Program-made: the position numbers and the translations under genes
DNA from: CALROG01 sp943369755
Lineage (GTDB): Bacteria; Pseudomonadota; Gammaproteobacteria; Burkholderiales; Burkholderiaceae_C
Length of the DNA stretch: 64,000 bases
NCBI GenBank assembly: GCA_943369755.1
Contig: CALROG020000018.1
Location: forward strand, 8,237 to 72,236
Direction of reading: 5' to 3'
Notes under the pieces: generated by a model
What the model was told of the DNA's origin: nothing
What the model saw: only the letters and a program-made list of their open reading frames with translations
The model's database searches: none
Shown: positions 33,625 through 41,894 of the stretch, piece after piece
Numbering within the stretch: the first letter of the stretch is position 1
Layout: each line of letters begins with the position of its first letter

Positions 33625-34117
33625 CAACAAAGGGGCACACCCCCAACGGGCCCGCGGATTCACCCTGCTGGCCATGATCGCCGCCGCGTTCATTCTCGCG
33701 CTGAGCGCAAATCAGGTCATGGCGGTCTTGGCGCAACAAGCCCAACGCGACCGGGAGGCAGAACTCCTGCGGATGGGACAGGAGATAGTCGCCGCCATCG
33801 GCAGCTACTACGAGCAGTCGCCTGGCAACGTCCGTCAGTTTCCCGCCGCGCTTGAGGATCTGATGGAAGACCGGCGGTTCGTCGGGCTCAAGCGGCATCT
33901 GCGGCGCGTGTACAACGACCCGATGACACCCGACGCTGCGTGGGGATTGGTGCGCCGTGCCGATGGTCGGATTGAGGGTGTGTTCAGTACGTCAATGTCA
34001 CACCCCATTCGCGACCAGGGCGTTGACCTGGGTGATCTTCAACTCCCGCCCGCCCGCCGTTACGAGGAGTGGAAGTTCGTGTATGTGCCAAAACCTATGG
34101 CCACAAATACCCTATGA
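33611..34117 (+). CDS. pseudopilin 3 lacking Glu+5
   Basis: 168 residues from ATG 33611 (GGAACGG upstream), overlapping the previous gene in another frame. Prepilin-like N-terminus RARG|FTLLAMIAAAFILAL: Gly16 before Phe17, but position +5 is Ala21 rather than Glu. The rest (EAELLRMGQEIVAAIGSYYE, VYNDPMTPDAAWGLV) resembles minor pseudopilins annotated as type II secretion proteins in beta-proteobacteria. Loss of Glu+5 is normal for tip-initiating subunits such as GspK, so it may cap the pseudopilus. Confidence 0.75.
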   Translation: MRAGNNKGAHPQRARGFTLLAMIAAAFILALSANQVMAVLAQQAQRDREAELLRMGQEIVAAIGSYYEQSPGNVRQFPAALEDLMEDRRFVGLKRHLRRVYNDPMTPDAAWGLVRRADGRIEGVFSTSMSHPIRDQGVDLGDLQLPPARRYEEWKFVYVPKPMATNTL

Positions 34118-35307
34118 AGTTCAAGGTACGTCAAGTCACCGCGAGTGATGCCAACGTGACCGAGGTCATCGTGGAAGCTGATGACATGCTAGACGCGCGC
34201 ACGCAAGTCCAGCAAACCGGCGCGGTCGTTCTGAGTGTGACGAAGGAGCGCTTGAAGGCAAGACGGGTCACGGGGCCAAGGCGCGACGAATATGCCTTGA
34301 TGTGCCGCGAACTCAAGACGCTAATTCAGGCCGGTATGACAGTGGTGGAGGCCGTCGATACTTTGAGCGCCCGGGCGGCGCTTGAGAGCCGGGCGAGCGG
34401 GTTGGTCCATACACTTCGGGAAAAACTGCAGCAGGGCCAGTCGCTATCGGCGGCGCTGGCCACACTTGAGGGCGTTCCGGCCGTGCTGGTGGCGGCGGTC
34501 AAAGCGGGGGAGCGAACCAGCAACTTGCTGGAGGCGCTTGAAGATTTTCTGAAGTTTGAAACACTGACACAGCAGCTGCGTCGCAAAGTCACCAGCGCCG
34601 CCATCTATCCTGCCGTCGTGACGGCACTGGGCATTGGTATCTCGATCTTCCTGCTCATGTTTGTGCTGCCGAACTTCGCGCGAATGTACAAGAGCCTGAA
34701 GGCACAGGCCAGCGGGGCCAATGCGCTGATGATTAACCTCAGCACGTTCCTGAGCGATCACCAGCTGGCGTCTTTTGCGGTGCTTGGCTTGATCGCCGTC
34801 GCTGTTTTTGCCTGGGTGCAATCCGGGGCAGCGGTACGACAGGCCAAAGCATTGGGTCTGCAAGTCCGGTGGGTGCGCCTGCGGGTGGAGGACTTCCAGC
34901 TCGCCATGATGTTCCAGGCGATGGCGCTGCTATTGCGCGGCGGCTACCCCATGACAGAGGCCCTGCACATCGCCGGACAGTCAGCGCTTTCACCGCACCT
35001 GCAGACCGCGCTGGCCCAGGCGCAGTACAAAGTGACTTCCGGCGAGCCGATAGCCGCTTCCCTTCATGGCGTCGGGCTGTGCGATGAGGTTGACCGGCGC
35101 CTGATGGCGGCGGCGGAGCGCAATGGCGACTTCCACCTGGCCGCCGACGTGGTCTCACGCATGCATGGGGAGCGGTTCGAGTTGTTCGTGGAGCGGATGA
35201 CCCGTATCGTCGAGCCCGTGCTTTTACTGGCCGTTGCATTGATGGTGGGAACCATCGTGGTCATGATGTACCTGCCTGTCTTCGACATGGCGACCCGAAT
35301 GAGGTAG
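34114..35307 (+). CDS. GspF/PilC-type inner-membrane platform protein
   Basis: 397 residues from ATG 34114, overlapping the previous stop by ATGA. Two repeated cytoplasmic GspF domains (MCRELKTLIQAGMTVVEAVD and MMFQAMALLLRGGYPMTEAL) with three membrane segments (AIYPAVVTALGIGISIFLLM; ASFAVLGLIAVAVFAW; PVLLLAVALMVGTIVVMMYL). GspF organises the secretion ATPase beneath the platform. Confidence 0.9.
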   Translation: MKFKVRQVTASDANVTEVIVEADDMLDARTQVQQTGAVVLSVTKERLKARRVTGPRRDEYALMCRELKTLIQAGMTVVEAVDTLSARAALESRASGLVHTLREKLQQGQSLSAALATLEGVPAVLVAAVKAGERTSNLLEALEDFLKFETLTQQLRRKVTSAAIYPAVVTALGIGISIFLLMFVLPNFARMYKSLKAQASGANALMINLSTFLSDHQLASFAVLGLIAVAVFAWVQSGAAVRQAKALGLQVRWVRLRVEDFQLAMMFQAMALLLRGGYPMTEALHIAGQSALSPHLQTALAQAQYKVTSGEPIAASLHGVGLCDEVDRRLMAAAERNGDFHLAADVVSRMHGERFELFVERMTRIVEPVLLLAVALMVGTIVVMMYLPVFDMATRMR

Positions 35308-35311
35308 CCGA

Positions 35312-36973
35312 ATGAAGCCTGAATTCAGTTTGCTGACCGATCTTCCCGTTCTGGTGCGCCACGCCCGCAAGACATGCCCGGCTGGAACCAGCCTTTGGGA
35401 TACGTTGATCCAGGTCGCGGGGGCACGGTGGACGCCTGCACAACTGGCCGACGCGCTGGCAGCACGGTATCGGGTGCTTCCGCCTCTGCAGAATCTGCCA
35501 CCGCCGGGGGCGGCCGCTGAATGGGTCAGGGGCCCGGACGGCCAGTCCATGATGGGCGTGTGGCTGGAACACGACGGCCTGCCAACCCTGTTGAGCCCTG
35601 ATCCGTGGGATGCCGGGGCCATGATGGCGATCAGCCGCCGGCCAGGTGCTCGTGCCGTTCTTGCGGAGCCCGGACAGCTTGAACAGCTTCAAACGTCTGG
35701 GCGCAACGCACCGACCGCAGCGAACGACAGTCCAAAGCGCCCGGCAGCCATCGCCGTCGGTCCAGCCATGAACGACAGCACTTTGCCTGTGGTGGTGCAA
35801 TTCGTGGACAACGCCATCATGAAAGCGTACGCCGATGGCGCCTCAGACATTCACTTTGAAACCAGCCGTGACGGCATCGCTTTGAAATTCCGGATCGATG
35901 GTGTCATGGCACAGGGTGATCGACTGGCGGATTCAGGGCGCGCCGAGGAGGTGATTTCGCGCATCAAGGTGTTGGCGCAACTTGATATCACGGAGCGCCG
36001 GCGCCCGCAGGACGGCCGGATCCACTGGCAAAGCGCGTCCCAAGGGAAGCACCCGGCGCTGGATCTGCGCGTTTCTATCATGCCCAGCATCTTTGGCGAG
36101 GACGCGGTGCTGCGACTCCTGGACAAAGCGCAACTGCGGGAAAGCGACACCGACGTGTCGCTGGACTCGTTGGGCTTTGATGCAGTCCTCGCCGCCCGCA
36201 TCAGGAATCTTGCCAGCCGACCCCATGGCATGCTGCTGGTAACGGGCCCCACAGGCAGCGGCAAAACCACGACGGTCTATGCCGCGCTCAGCGAGATCAA
36301 CGACGGCCTGGAGAAGATCATCACGATTGAAGACCCGGTGGAGTACGAACTGACCGGTGTGCTTCAAATACCGGTCAACGAACAAAAGGGGTTGACGTTT
36401 GCGACCGGCCTTCGCTCCATCCTGCGACACGACCCCGACCGGATACTGGTCGGCGAAATTCGCGACGCAGAGACCGCCGAGATTGCGGTTCAGTCGTCCC
36501 TGACAGGCCACCTTGTCATGACGACCGTCCATGCCAACAGCCTGTTTGATGTCCTTGGCCGATTCCAGCACTTTGGCATTGATCCTTTCGGCCTGGCGTC
36601 CGCGCTGAATGGAATCGTCGTCCAGCGGCTCCTGCGCAAGCTGTGCCAGGCGTGTGTGACGTGGCGCGAGGTCACGGCGGCAGAGTCTGGGGTTTACAGG
36701 GCCGCAGGCTTGGCAGTGCCAGACAGGCTGCCCCAGCCGGTGGGATGCCCGCACTGTCGAGCCAGTGGGTACAAGGGGCGGTTGGTGGTCGCGGAGGTGC
36801 ATGAGCTGAGCGATGCGCACCGGGACCTGATCGTGAAGCGTGCGAATCTGACCGACATGCGTAGCGCGATGTATCAGGCGGCTGGTACGGATCTGCTGGG
36901 CCAGGCCCTCTTGCGTGCGGCCGAGGGCGTCACATCCATTGAGGAGATCCGTCGTGTGGTGGGACTGGCGTAA
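35312..36973 (+). CDS. GspE/PilB-type secretion ATPase
   Basis: 553 residues. N-terminal GspE-II-like domain, then a catalytic core with Walker A GPTGSGKTTTVYAAL, Asp box ITIEDPVEYEL, Walker B RILVGEIRDAETAEIAVQ and His box GHLVMTTVHANS. A tetra-Cys zinc motif is present as LCQAC and GCPHC. It powers pseudopilus assembly. It is directly followed by the PilM/GspL-like gene, which starts inside its 3' end. Confidence 0.92.
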   Translation: MKPEFSLLTDLPVLVRHARKTCPAGTSLWDTLIQVAGARWTPAQLADALAARYRVLPPLQNLPPPGAAAEWVRGPDGQSMMGVWLEHDGLPTLLSPDPWDAGAMMAISRRPGARAVLAEPGQLEQLQTSGRNAPTAANDSPKRPAAIAVGPAMNDSTLPVVVQFVDNAIMKAYADGASDIHFETSRDGIALKFRIDGVMAQGDRLADSGRAEEVISRIKVLAQLDITERRRPQDGRIHWQSASQGKHPALDLRVSIMPSIFGEDAVLRLLDKAQLRESDTDVSLDSLGFDAVLAARIRNLASRPHGMLLVTGPTGSGKTTTVYAALSEINDGLEKIITIEDPVEYELTGVLQIPVNEQKGLTFATGLRSILRHDPDRILVGEIRDAETAEIAVQSSLTGHLVMTTVHANSLFDVLGRFQHFGIDPFGLASALNGIVVQRLLRKLCQACVTWREVTAAESGVYRAAGLAVPDRLPQPVGCPHCRASGYKGRLVVAEVHELSDAHRDLIVKRANLTDMRSAMYQAAGTDLLGQALLRAAEGVTSIEEIRRVVGLA

Positions 36974-37664
36974 GTCATCCAGACTCTACATCGGCAAGGC
37001 GTTGGTACTGCTGCAGTTGCCACGACAGCCGATACACGTCGTTGCAGCTGGCGACGCAGATCTGGCGGGCACTCTTGCGAATGTCCGCACGCAACTGCCC
37101 GCTGGCGCGCGCCTGCACGTCGACTTGGGTGTGGAACGATGCATGGCTGTCCCCGTCCGGTACCCACAAGGGTTGCGTGGCTTCGAGGAAAAGCGGCAAG
37201 TCGCGCAGGCTGTGAGTGCGTCAGCCCTGGGCCTGTCAGCAGAGCAAGTTCACTGCGAGCTGGATCCATTGCAGCCAGGGGTTGCTGCCGCAGCGTCTGC
37301 AGCTGACATCATTGGCCTGCAGACCTGGGCCAGCGCCAGCGGTATCCAGCTGCTCGGTATCCGCCCATGGTGGTCTGTGGTGAGCACTGACACCAATCGA
37401 GCACCCGGCATGGCGCTGGTAATCCGCGAACCAGGCGGCACAACAGTGCTGGGGCAACGCGACGCGTTGGCTGCGTGGCGTGGATTCAGTCTCGTTCCAC
37501 AGGACGGCGCCGGGAATGAAACGGATTGGCGGGAAATGCTGGACTCGGTTGATTTGCCGGTCGATGGTGCAAAGGTGGTCACCATTACCGACCACGCGGA
37601 CCTGGCGAATCCTCAATCTGGGCTGCCGAATCTTTGGCCCGGCCACCTCCGATTGATGGCATGA
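36954..37664 (+). CDS. PilM/GspL-like protein
   Basis: 236 residues from GTG 36954, which has GAGGAG 7 nt upstream; the start lies inside gspE. No membrane segment is seen. Segments LHVDLGVERCMAVPV and VAQAVSASALGLSAEQVHCE are weakly like the actin-like PilM/GspL cytoplasmic fold, but it is short and I see no ATP-binding motif. Its position between GspE and a PilN-like gene with coupled starts supports the PilM/GspL role. Confidence 0.6.
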   Translation: MWWDWRKSSRLYIGKALVLLQLPRQPIHVVAAGDADLAGTLANVRTQLPAGARLHVDLGVERCMAVPVRYPQGLRGFEEKRQVAQAVSASALGLSAEQVHCELDPLQPGVAAAASAADIIGLQTWASASGIQLLGIRPWWSVVSTDTNRAPGMALVIREPGGTTVLGQRDALAAWRGFSLVPQDGAGNETDWREMLDSVDLPVDGAKVVTITDHADLANPQSGLPNLWPGHLRLMA

Positions 37665-38206
37665 GCGTTCGAATCGACTTTGTTCGTCAACAGCGCTGGG
37701 TTCACGTTTGGGTGATCTGTGTTGCCGCCTGCGCGGCGATCGGCGCAGCTTCGGCGGTGCACATTGGCGGCCAGCAGCAGCGAATCAAGGTCAGCAGCGC
37801 ACAAACAGCGGCGGCCAGGCTCCAGCTTCAAGCACTTCAGCAGCAGGCCCAAAAAGCAACACACGCGGCTCAATCGGATCCGAACCTCGGCACCGCGCGG
37901 GCTGCCGCTGCGGTGCTTCGCCTGGACCTCAACCCGGTTTTCAGCGTTGTGGAGAACATCTCGGAACCCGGCACCCGACTCGCAGCCGTACAGTTTGAAT
38001 CAGACAGTCAGCGTATCCGGCTCGAGTACACCGTGGAAACGCTGGCCCACGCGGCATCGGTTACTGTGGCACTTAACACCGGATTTGACGTTGCACCCTG
38101 GAAGCTGGAGGCCGTCTCCAGCGGATCTGCGATGAACAGTCCCGAAGGTGGGGCCCAGGGCATGCGCGCAAGCTGGTCGGGACTGCTGAGCAAGCTGAAC
38201 AAATGA
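37661..38206 (+). CDS. PilN-like inner-membrane protein
   Basis: 181 residues from ATG 37661 (ATGA overlap). One membrane segment near the N-terminus (VWVICVAACAAIGAASAV), a coiled stretch (AARLQLQALQQQAQKATHAA) and a small C-terminal domain (GTRLAAVQFESDSQRIRLEY). This is the PilN/GspL-periplasmic architecture. Last gene of the secretion operon; 116 bp separate it from the convergent ABC ATPase gene and include an inverted CCTTTTG..CAAAAGG (about 38288-38321) that could act as a terminator stem. Confidence 0.65.
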   Translation: MSVRIDFVRQQRWVHVWVICVAACAAIGAASAVHIGGQQQRIKVSSAQTAAARLQLQALQQQAQKATHAAQSDPNLGTARAAAAVLRLDLNPVFSVVENISEPGTRLAAVQFESDSQRIRLEYTVETLAHAASVTVALNTGFDVAPWKLEAVSSGSAMNSPEGGAQGMRASWSGLLSKLNK

Positions 38207-38322
38207 GCCCTGCGACTTGTCAACCCGCCCGGACGAACGTCGAGCCCTATCTGTGATCACCCACAACACGAATCAGGGCGTCCGCCACCTTTTGCCCGCC
38301 TGGGCGTTCACCAAAAGGCGGT

Positions 38323-38946
38323 CTACAGCGCCATCAATGGCGGCCTGGACAAGTCCAGCGTTGCAGCCAATGCCACCCCGCGCGGTGCTGCATAGTCCGC
38401 CACCACCCAGCCACGCGCCGGGTGGCTGCTGGCGTCTTGCAGCAGTTCAGTGACCAGGCCGATGGATGGTTTGTCGAGTGCGGCGAGGGGCTGGTCCAGC
38501 AAGGTGAGCGCAGCGCCCGAGGCGAAAGCGGCGGCGAGCCAGACTTTGCGCCGCGAACCGGTGGACAGCATGTCCAGCCGCTTGGCCCGATGCGGGCTGA
38601 GGTCCAGCGCTTGCACCAACTGCTCCAGCAGCATCACGTCCAGCAAGGGATGCTGCCGTGCCATGCGCTCAAAGCATTGGCCGGGGGTCAGCGCAGCGCA
38701 GCCGTCGTCCCGCGGGTTGACCCAGAACACCGCGCCAGCCGCGCGCACGCTGCCCGCCTGCGGCCTGAGTTCACCGGCCAGCAGCCGCAGCAAAGTGGTT
38801 TTGCCGCTGCCCTCGTCACCGCCCAGCCAGCTCACGCCGAGCGGAACAGTGAACGACAAGTCTTTGAACAACGAAGGCTGGCCGGGGTGACCGAAGCCCA
38901 GGCCGGTGGCCTGTAGCACCGCGTTTGCTTGCAACGGTGGGCTCAC
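38323..38946 (-). CDS. ABC-type ATP-binding protein, degenerate
   Basis: 207 residues. Walker A GGDEGSGKTTLLRLL is intact and the signature is LSTGSRRKV. Walker B reads LTLLDQPLAALD, with Gln where the catalytic Glu normally sits, and the H-loop position is VVADYAAP with no His. Both changes would abolish or greatly slow hydrolysis in a typical ABC ATPase. No permease gene is near. It may be a regulatory or binding subunit, or a decaying gene. Function unknown. Confidence 0.75.
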   Translation of the reverse strand: MSPPLQANAVLQATGLGFGHPGQPSLFKDLSFTVPLGVSWLGGDEGSGKTTLLRLLAGELRPQAGSVRAAGAVFWVNPRDDGCAALTPGQCFERMARQHPLLDVMLLEQLVQALDLSPHRAKRLDMLSTGSRRKVWLAAAFASGAALTLLDQPLAALDKPSIGLVTELLQDASSHPARGWVVADYAAPRGVALAATLDLSRPPLMAL

Positions 38947-38957
38947 TGCGCAGCCCT

Positions 38958-39020
38958 TTGATTTGAAGAAAAATCGGCTGTAGCCCGCTTCGGATATGCG
39001 CCAGCCACTATCAATTTAAT
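38958..39020 (-). repeat. dispersed Comamonadaceae-type repeat, copy 3
   Basis: Minus strand reads GCTATTAAATTGATAGTGG, CTGGCGCATATCC, GCGGGCTACAGCC and a T-run ending CTTC, the same order of blocks as the copies at 3050 and 57743. It fills the gap between the HAD phosphatase and the degenerate ABC ATPase gene. Confidence 0.78.
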
Positions 39021-39026
39021 AGCGTT

Positions 39027-39692
39027 TCAGCGCGGCAGTTGTAGCGTCGGCCAGCCGCGCTTGCCGGCTTCAGCACGCAAGCGCGGGTCCGGGTCCACCG
39101 CCACCGGCTTGTTCACTGCGCACAGCAACGCCAGGTCGTTGATGCTGTCGCTGTAAGCGGTGCTTTTGAACTGGCTCAGTGAATGGCCCCGGGCAACAAG
39201 CCATTGCTTCAGGCGGGTGACCTTGCCTTCGCGCATGTTCAACACGCCCTTCGTGCGGCCGCTGAAGATGCCGTTCAGGCACTCCACGTCGGTCGCGATC
39301 AAATGTTCAATGCCCAGGTACAGCGCCGTCAGCTCGGTGATGAAACGGTTGGTGGCTGTGGTCAACACCACCAGGTCGCCCGCGTCCAGGTGCTGGTCTA
39401 CCAGCGCGACGGCGGCGGGTGGAATGCGCGGTGCCACCTCGGTGGCCATGAACTCCTGTCGCAGCGGCTCCCAGTGCTGCGGCGTGTGGCCGGCAAGGGT
39501 GCCCACATAGAAGTCGGCAAACTCCTGGGCGTCCACGGTTCCGGCTTTGTAGCGCGCCTCAACGTCTGCATTGCGCGCAGCAAAGCTGGCCCGATCCAGT
39601 CGACCCTGCTTGATGAGAAAGTCGATCCACAAGACGTCGCTGTCGCCGGACAGCAGCGTGTGGTCCAGATCAAAAAGCGTGAGTTTCATCAT
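39027..39692 (-). CDS. HAD-IB family phosphatase
   Basis: 221 residues. Motif I FDLDHTLL gives the DxD nucleophile and acid; motif II VVLTTATN; motif III with Lys and YSDSINDLALL follows. This is the SerB-like HAD subfamily (phosphoserine or histidinol-phosphate phosphatase-like). The start at 39692 overlaps the aldehyde dehydrogenase stop by ATGA. Substrate unknown; it is probably co-transcribed with the gamma-glutamylation genes and might act on a phosphorylated amino alcohol. Confidence 0.85.
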   Translation of the reverse strand: MMKLTLFDLDHTLLSGDSDVLWIDFLIKQGRLDRASFAARNADVEARYKAGTVDAQEFADFYVGTLAGHTPQHWEPLRQEFMATEVAPRIPPAAVALVDQHLDAGDLVVLTTATNRFITELTALYLGIEHLIATDVECLNGIFSGRTKGVLNMREGKVTRLKQWLVARGHSLSQFKSTAYSDSINDLALLCAVNKPVAVDPDPRLRAEAGKRGWPTLQLPR

Positions 39693-41080
39693 GTGCGCAA
39701 ATGCCACGCCTTGGTGCGCGTGAACGTGTCGATGCCGTAAGACGACAGGGTCAGGCCGACGCCGGAGTCGCCCACACCACTCCAGGGCAGTCGCGGGCTG
39801 ACCCGGTCGCAGCAGTTCCAGTAGACGCTGCCCGCGTTGACCTGGGCCAGCAGCCGCGTGGCGCGCGCCTCGTCGGGGGTGTAGACACCAGCGGTCAGAC
39901 CATAGCGGGTGTCGTTCATCAGCTGCACCGCTTCGGCGTCGCCAGTGACTTTCTGGATGCCGATGATCGGGCCAAAGCTTTCCTCACGCATCAACGCCAT
40001 GCTGTGGTTGACATGGCTAAACACTGTGGGCTGGTACCAGTTGCCCGGCCCGGCGTTGCGCGCGCCCCCGGCCAGCAGCTTTGCGCCTTTGGCTTTGGCG
40101 TCGGCCACCTGCGCGTCAAGCACGTCAAGCTGCGCCGCGCGGGTCATGGCACCGATGTAGGTCTCCTCGCTCATCGGGTCACCGGTTTTGAAAGCCTTCA
40201 CGGTGTCCACAAACGCTGCCACGAATGCATCGTGGATCTTTTCATGCACATAGATGCGTTCGACCGAGCAGCAGCTTTGGCCGGTGTTGTACATGGCCCC
40301 GTCGGCCAGCGACTCGGCGGCGGCCTTTGGGTCGGCGTCTTCAGCCACATAGGTCGGGTCCTTGCCGCCCAGCTCAAGCTGAAGCTTGATGAAGCGGCCC
40401 CCGCCAGCGGCGGCCACATTTCCTGCCGCCTGGGCAATACGTTTGCCGGTGGCCACTGACCCGGTGAAAAACACGCCATCGACTGGCTGCGCCAGCAAGG
40501 CCTCGCCAACCTCGCCGGCGCCAACCAAGCAAGCCATGACGTCCGCCGGCACGCCAGCCTGGTGCAGCAAGCGCGTGATTTCCAGGCCGGTCATGGCCGC
40601 AAATTCCGACGGTTTGTACAGCACCGCGTTACCGGTCAGCAGCGCCGGAATGATGACGTTGCAGCCCACAAACCAGGGGTAGTTCCAGGCCGAGATATTG
40701 GCCACCAGGCCCAGTGGCGTGTGCTGGATTTGCTCGGTCATGCTCCCATCGTCAAAGACGGTTTCGGTGGCCACGGCAACGTCAACTTCTTCAAGGAAAA
40801 AGTCAATCCGGCCGAGCAGGCCGTTCAACTCGTTGCGCGACATTTTGATTGGCTTACCGGTCTCGCGCGTCATGGTTGCAGCCAGCGCGTCGAGCTCGCG
40901 CAGCACCCCGGCGCGGAATTTTTCAACACAGGCTTTGCGCTGCGCCAGCGCCAGCGCGGCCCAGGCCGGTTGCGCGGCGCGAGCGGCGCTGGCCTTGGCC
41001 GCCACCGAGGCTGCGTCGTCGGCAGGCAGCGTGGTAATCAGTTCGCCGGTGGCGGGGTTGTAAATGGCAAGCGTGGTCAT
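39689..41080 (-). CDS. NAD(P)-dependent aldehyde dehydrogenase
   Basis: 463 residues. Catalytic Cys270 in YNTGQSCCSVERIYV, general base Glu236 in LQLELGGKDPTYV, and the cofactor motif FTGSVATGKRIAQ. Such enzymes oxidise an aldehyde to the acid. In this block (glutamine-synthetase-like ligase, Fe-alcohol dehydrogenase, glutamine amidotransferase) it would play the part of PuuC, oxidising a gamma-glutamyl-amino-aldehyde. 29 bp separate it from the amidotransferase. Confidence 0.88.
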   Translation of the reverse strand: MTTLAIYNPATGELITTLPADDAASVAAKASAARAAQPAWAALALAQRKACVEKFRAGVLRELDALAATMTRETGKPIKMSRNELNGLLGRIDFFLEEVDVAVATETVFDDGSMTEQIQHTPLGLVANISAWNYPWFVGCNVIIPALLTGNAVLYKPSEFAAMTGLEITRLLHQAGVPADVMACLVGAGEVGEALLAQPVDGVFFTGSVATGKRIAQAAGNVAAAGGGRFIKLQLELGGKDPTYVAEDADPKAAAESLADGAMYNTGQSCCSVERIYVHEKIHDAFVAAFVDTVKAFKTGDPMSEETYIGAMTRAAQLDVLDAQVADAKAKGAKLLAGGARNAGPGNWYQPTVFSHVNHSMALMREESFGPIIGIQKVTGDAEAVQLMNDTRYGLTAGVYTPDEARATRLLAQVNAGSVYWNCCDRVSPRLPWSGVGDSGVGLTLSSYGIDTFTRTKAWHLRT

Positions 41081-41109
41081 GGGTTTTTTTGGTGAAGAAC
41101 CAGAGGGCG

Positions 41110-41892
41110 TTAGCGGGCTGCGGCGGTGCGGGCCTGGTGCGCGGCCGACAGAAAGTCGTGCAGCAGCGGGGCGTCGTCCAGCACGCCGTCTTCGGGTTTG
41201 TGAAATTCAGGGTGCCACTGCACGCCGGCCACCCATAGGCCCCCGGTGTGGCGAATGGCCTCGACAACGCCGTCTTCCGGGCAACGCGCTTCCACCACAA
41301 AGCCGGGGGCCAGGTCCTTGATGCCCTGGTGATGGATGCTGTTGATCTTGCGCGAAGCCTGGCTGCCCAGCAGCTGCGCCAGGCGGGTGCCGGGCACCAG
41401 TTCGAGCGCATGGAACAGCTGGTCATAGACCTGTGCGTCACGGTGCAGGCGCGAACCGGTTTGCTGGGTGTTGATGTCCTGGTACAGCGTGCCGCCATAG
41501 GCCACGTTGATCAGTTGCAGCCCGCGACAGACGCCGAGCACCGGCTTGCCGGCGTCGGCGAAGGCCCGCACCAGGGCAATTTCATATTGGTCACGGACGC
41601 GGTCGCCGCCCCATTCGGGGCGCATGGGCGCTTCGCCATAGCTGCCGGGCCAGACATCGGCCCCGCCATGCATGACCACGCCGTCAAGCCAATGCGCGTA
41701 GTCCATCAGCGACACATCACCGCGCGCGGTGTCGCCCTCGGGCGACGGAATCAAAACCGGCACTGCGCCTGCAGCCATGACCCAGTGCGCCATCGATTGC
41801 TCCAGGTACTGCAGCGTCTTGTAGCCAAAGGCGCTGCGCTGCGGATCCGGGTGCAGAAAGCAGGCGCTAATCCCGATCTTCAGGCGCTCCAT
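41110..41892 (-). CDS. class I glutamine amidotransferase, PuuD-like gamma-glutamyl hydrolase
   Basis: 260 residues. Nucleophile Cys122 in GVCRGLQLINVAYGGTLYQD and the catalytic His227/Glu229 pair in VQWHPEF. PuuD-type hydrolases free GABA from gamma-glutamyl-GABA. The fold and motif SIHHQGIKDLAPGF are those of the gamma-glutamyl-gamma-aminobutyrate hydrolase family. Together with the neighbouring GS-like ligase this closes a gamma-glutamylation cycle. It lies 2 bp from the Fe-alcohol dehydrogenase stop. Confidence 0.87.
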   Translation of the reverse strand: MERLKIGISACFLHPDPQRSAFGYKTLQYLEQSMAHWVMAAGAVPVLIPSPEGDTARGDVSLMDYAHWLDGVVMHGGADVWPGSYGEAPMRPEWGGDRVRDQYEIALVRAFADAGKPVLGVCRGLQLINVAYGGTLYQDINTQQTGSRLHRDAQVYDQLFHALELVPGTRLAQLLGSQASRKINSIHHQGIKDLAPGFVVEARCPEDGVVEAIRHTGGLWVAGVQWHPEFHKPEDGVLDDAPLLHDFLSAAHQARTAAAR

Positions 41893-41894
41893 GG

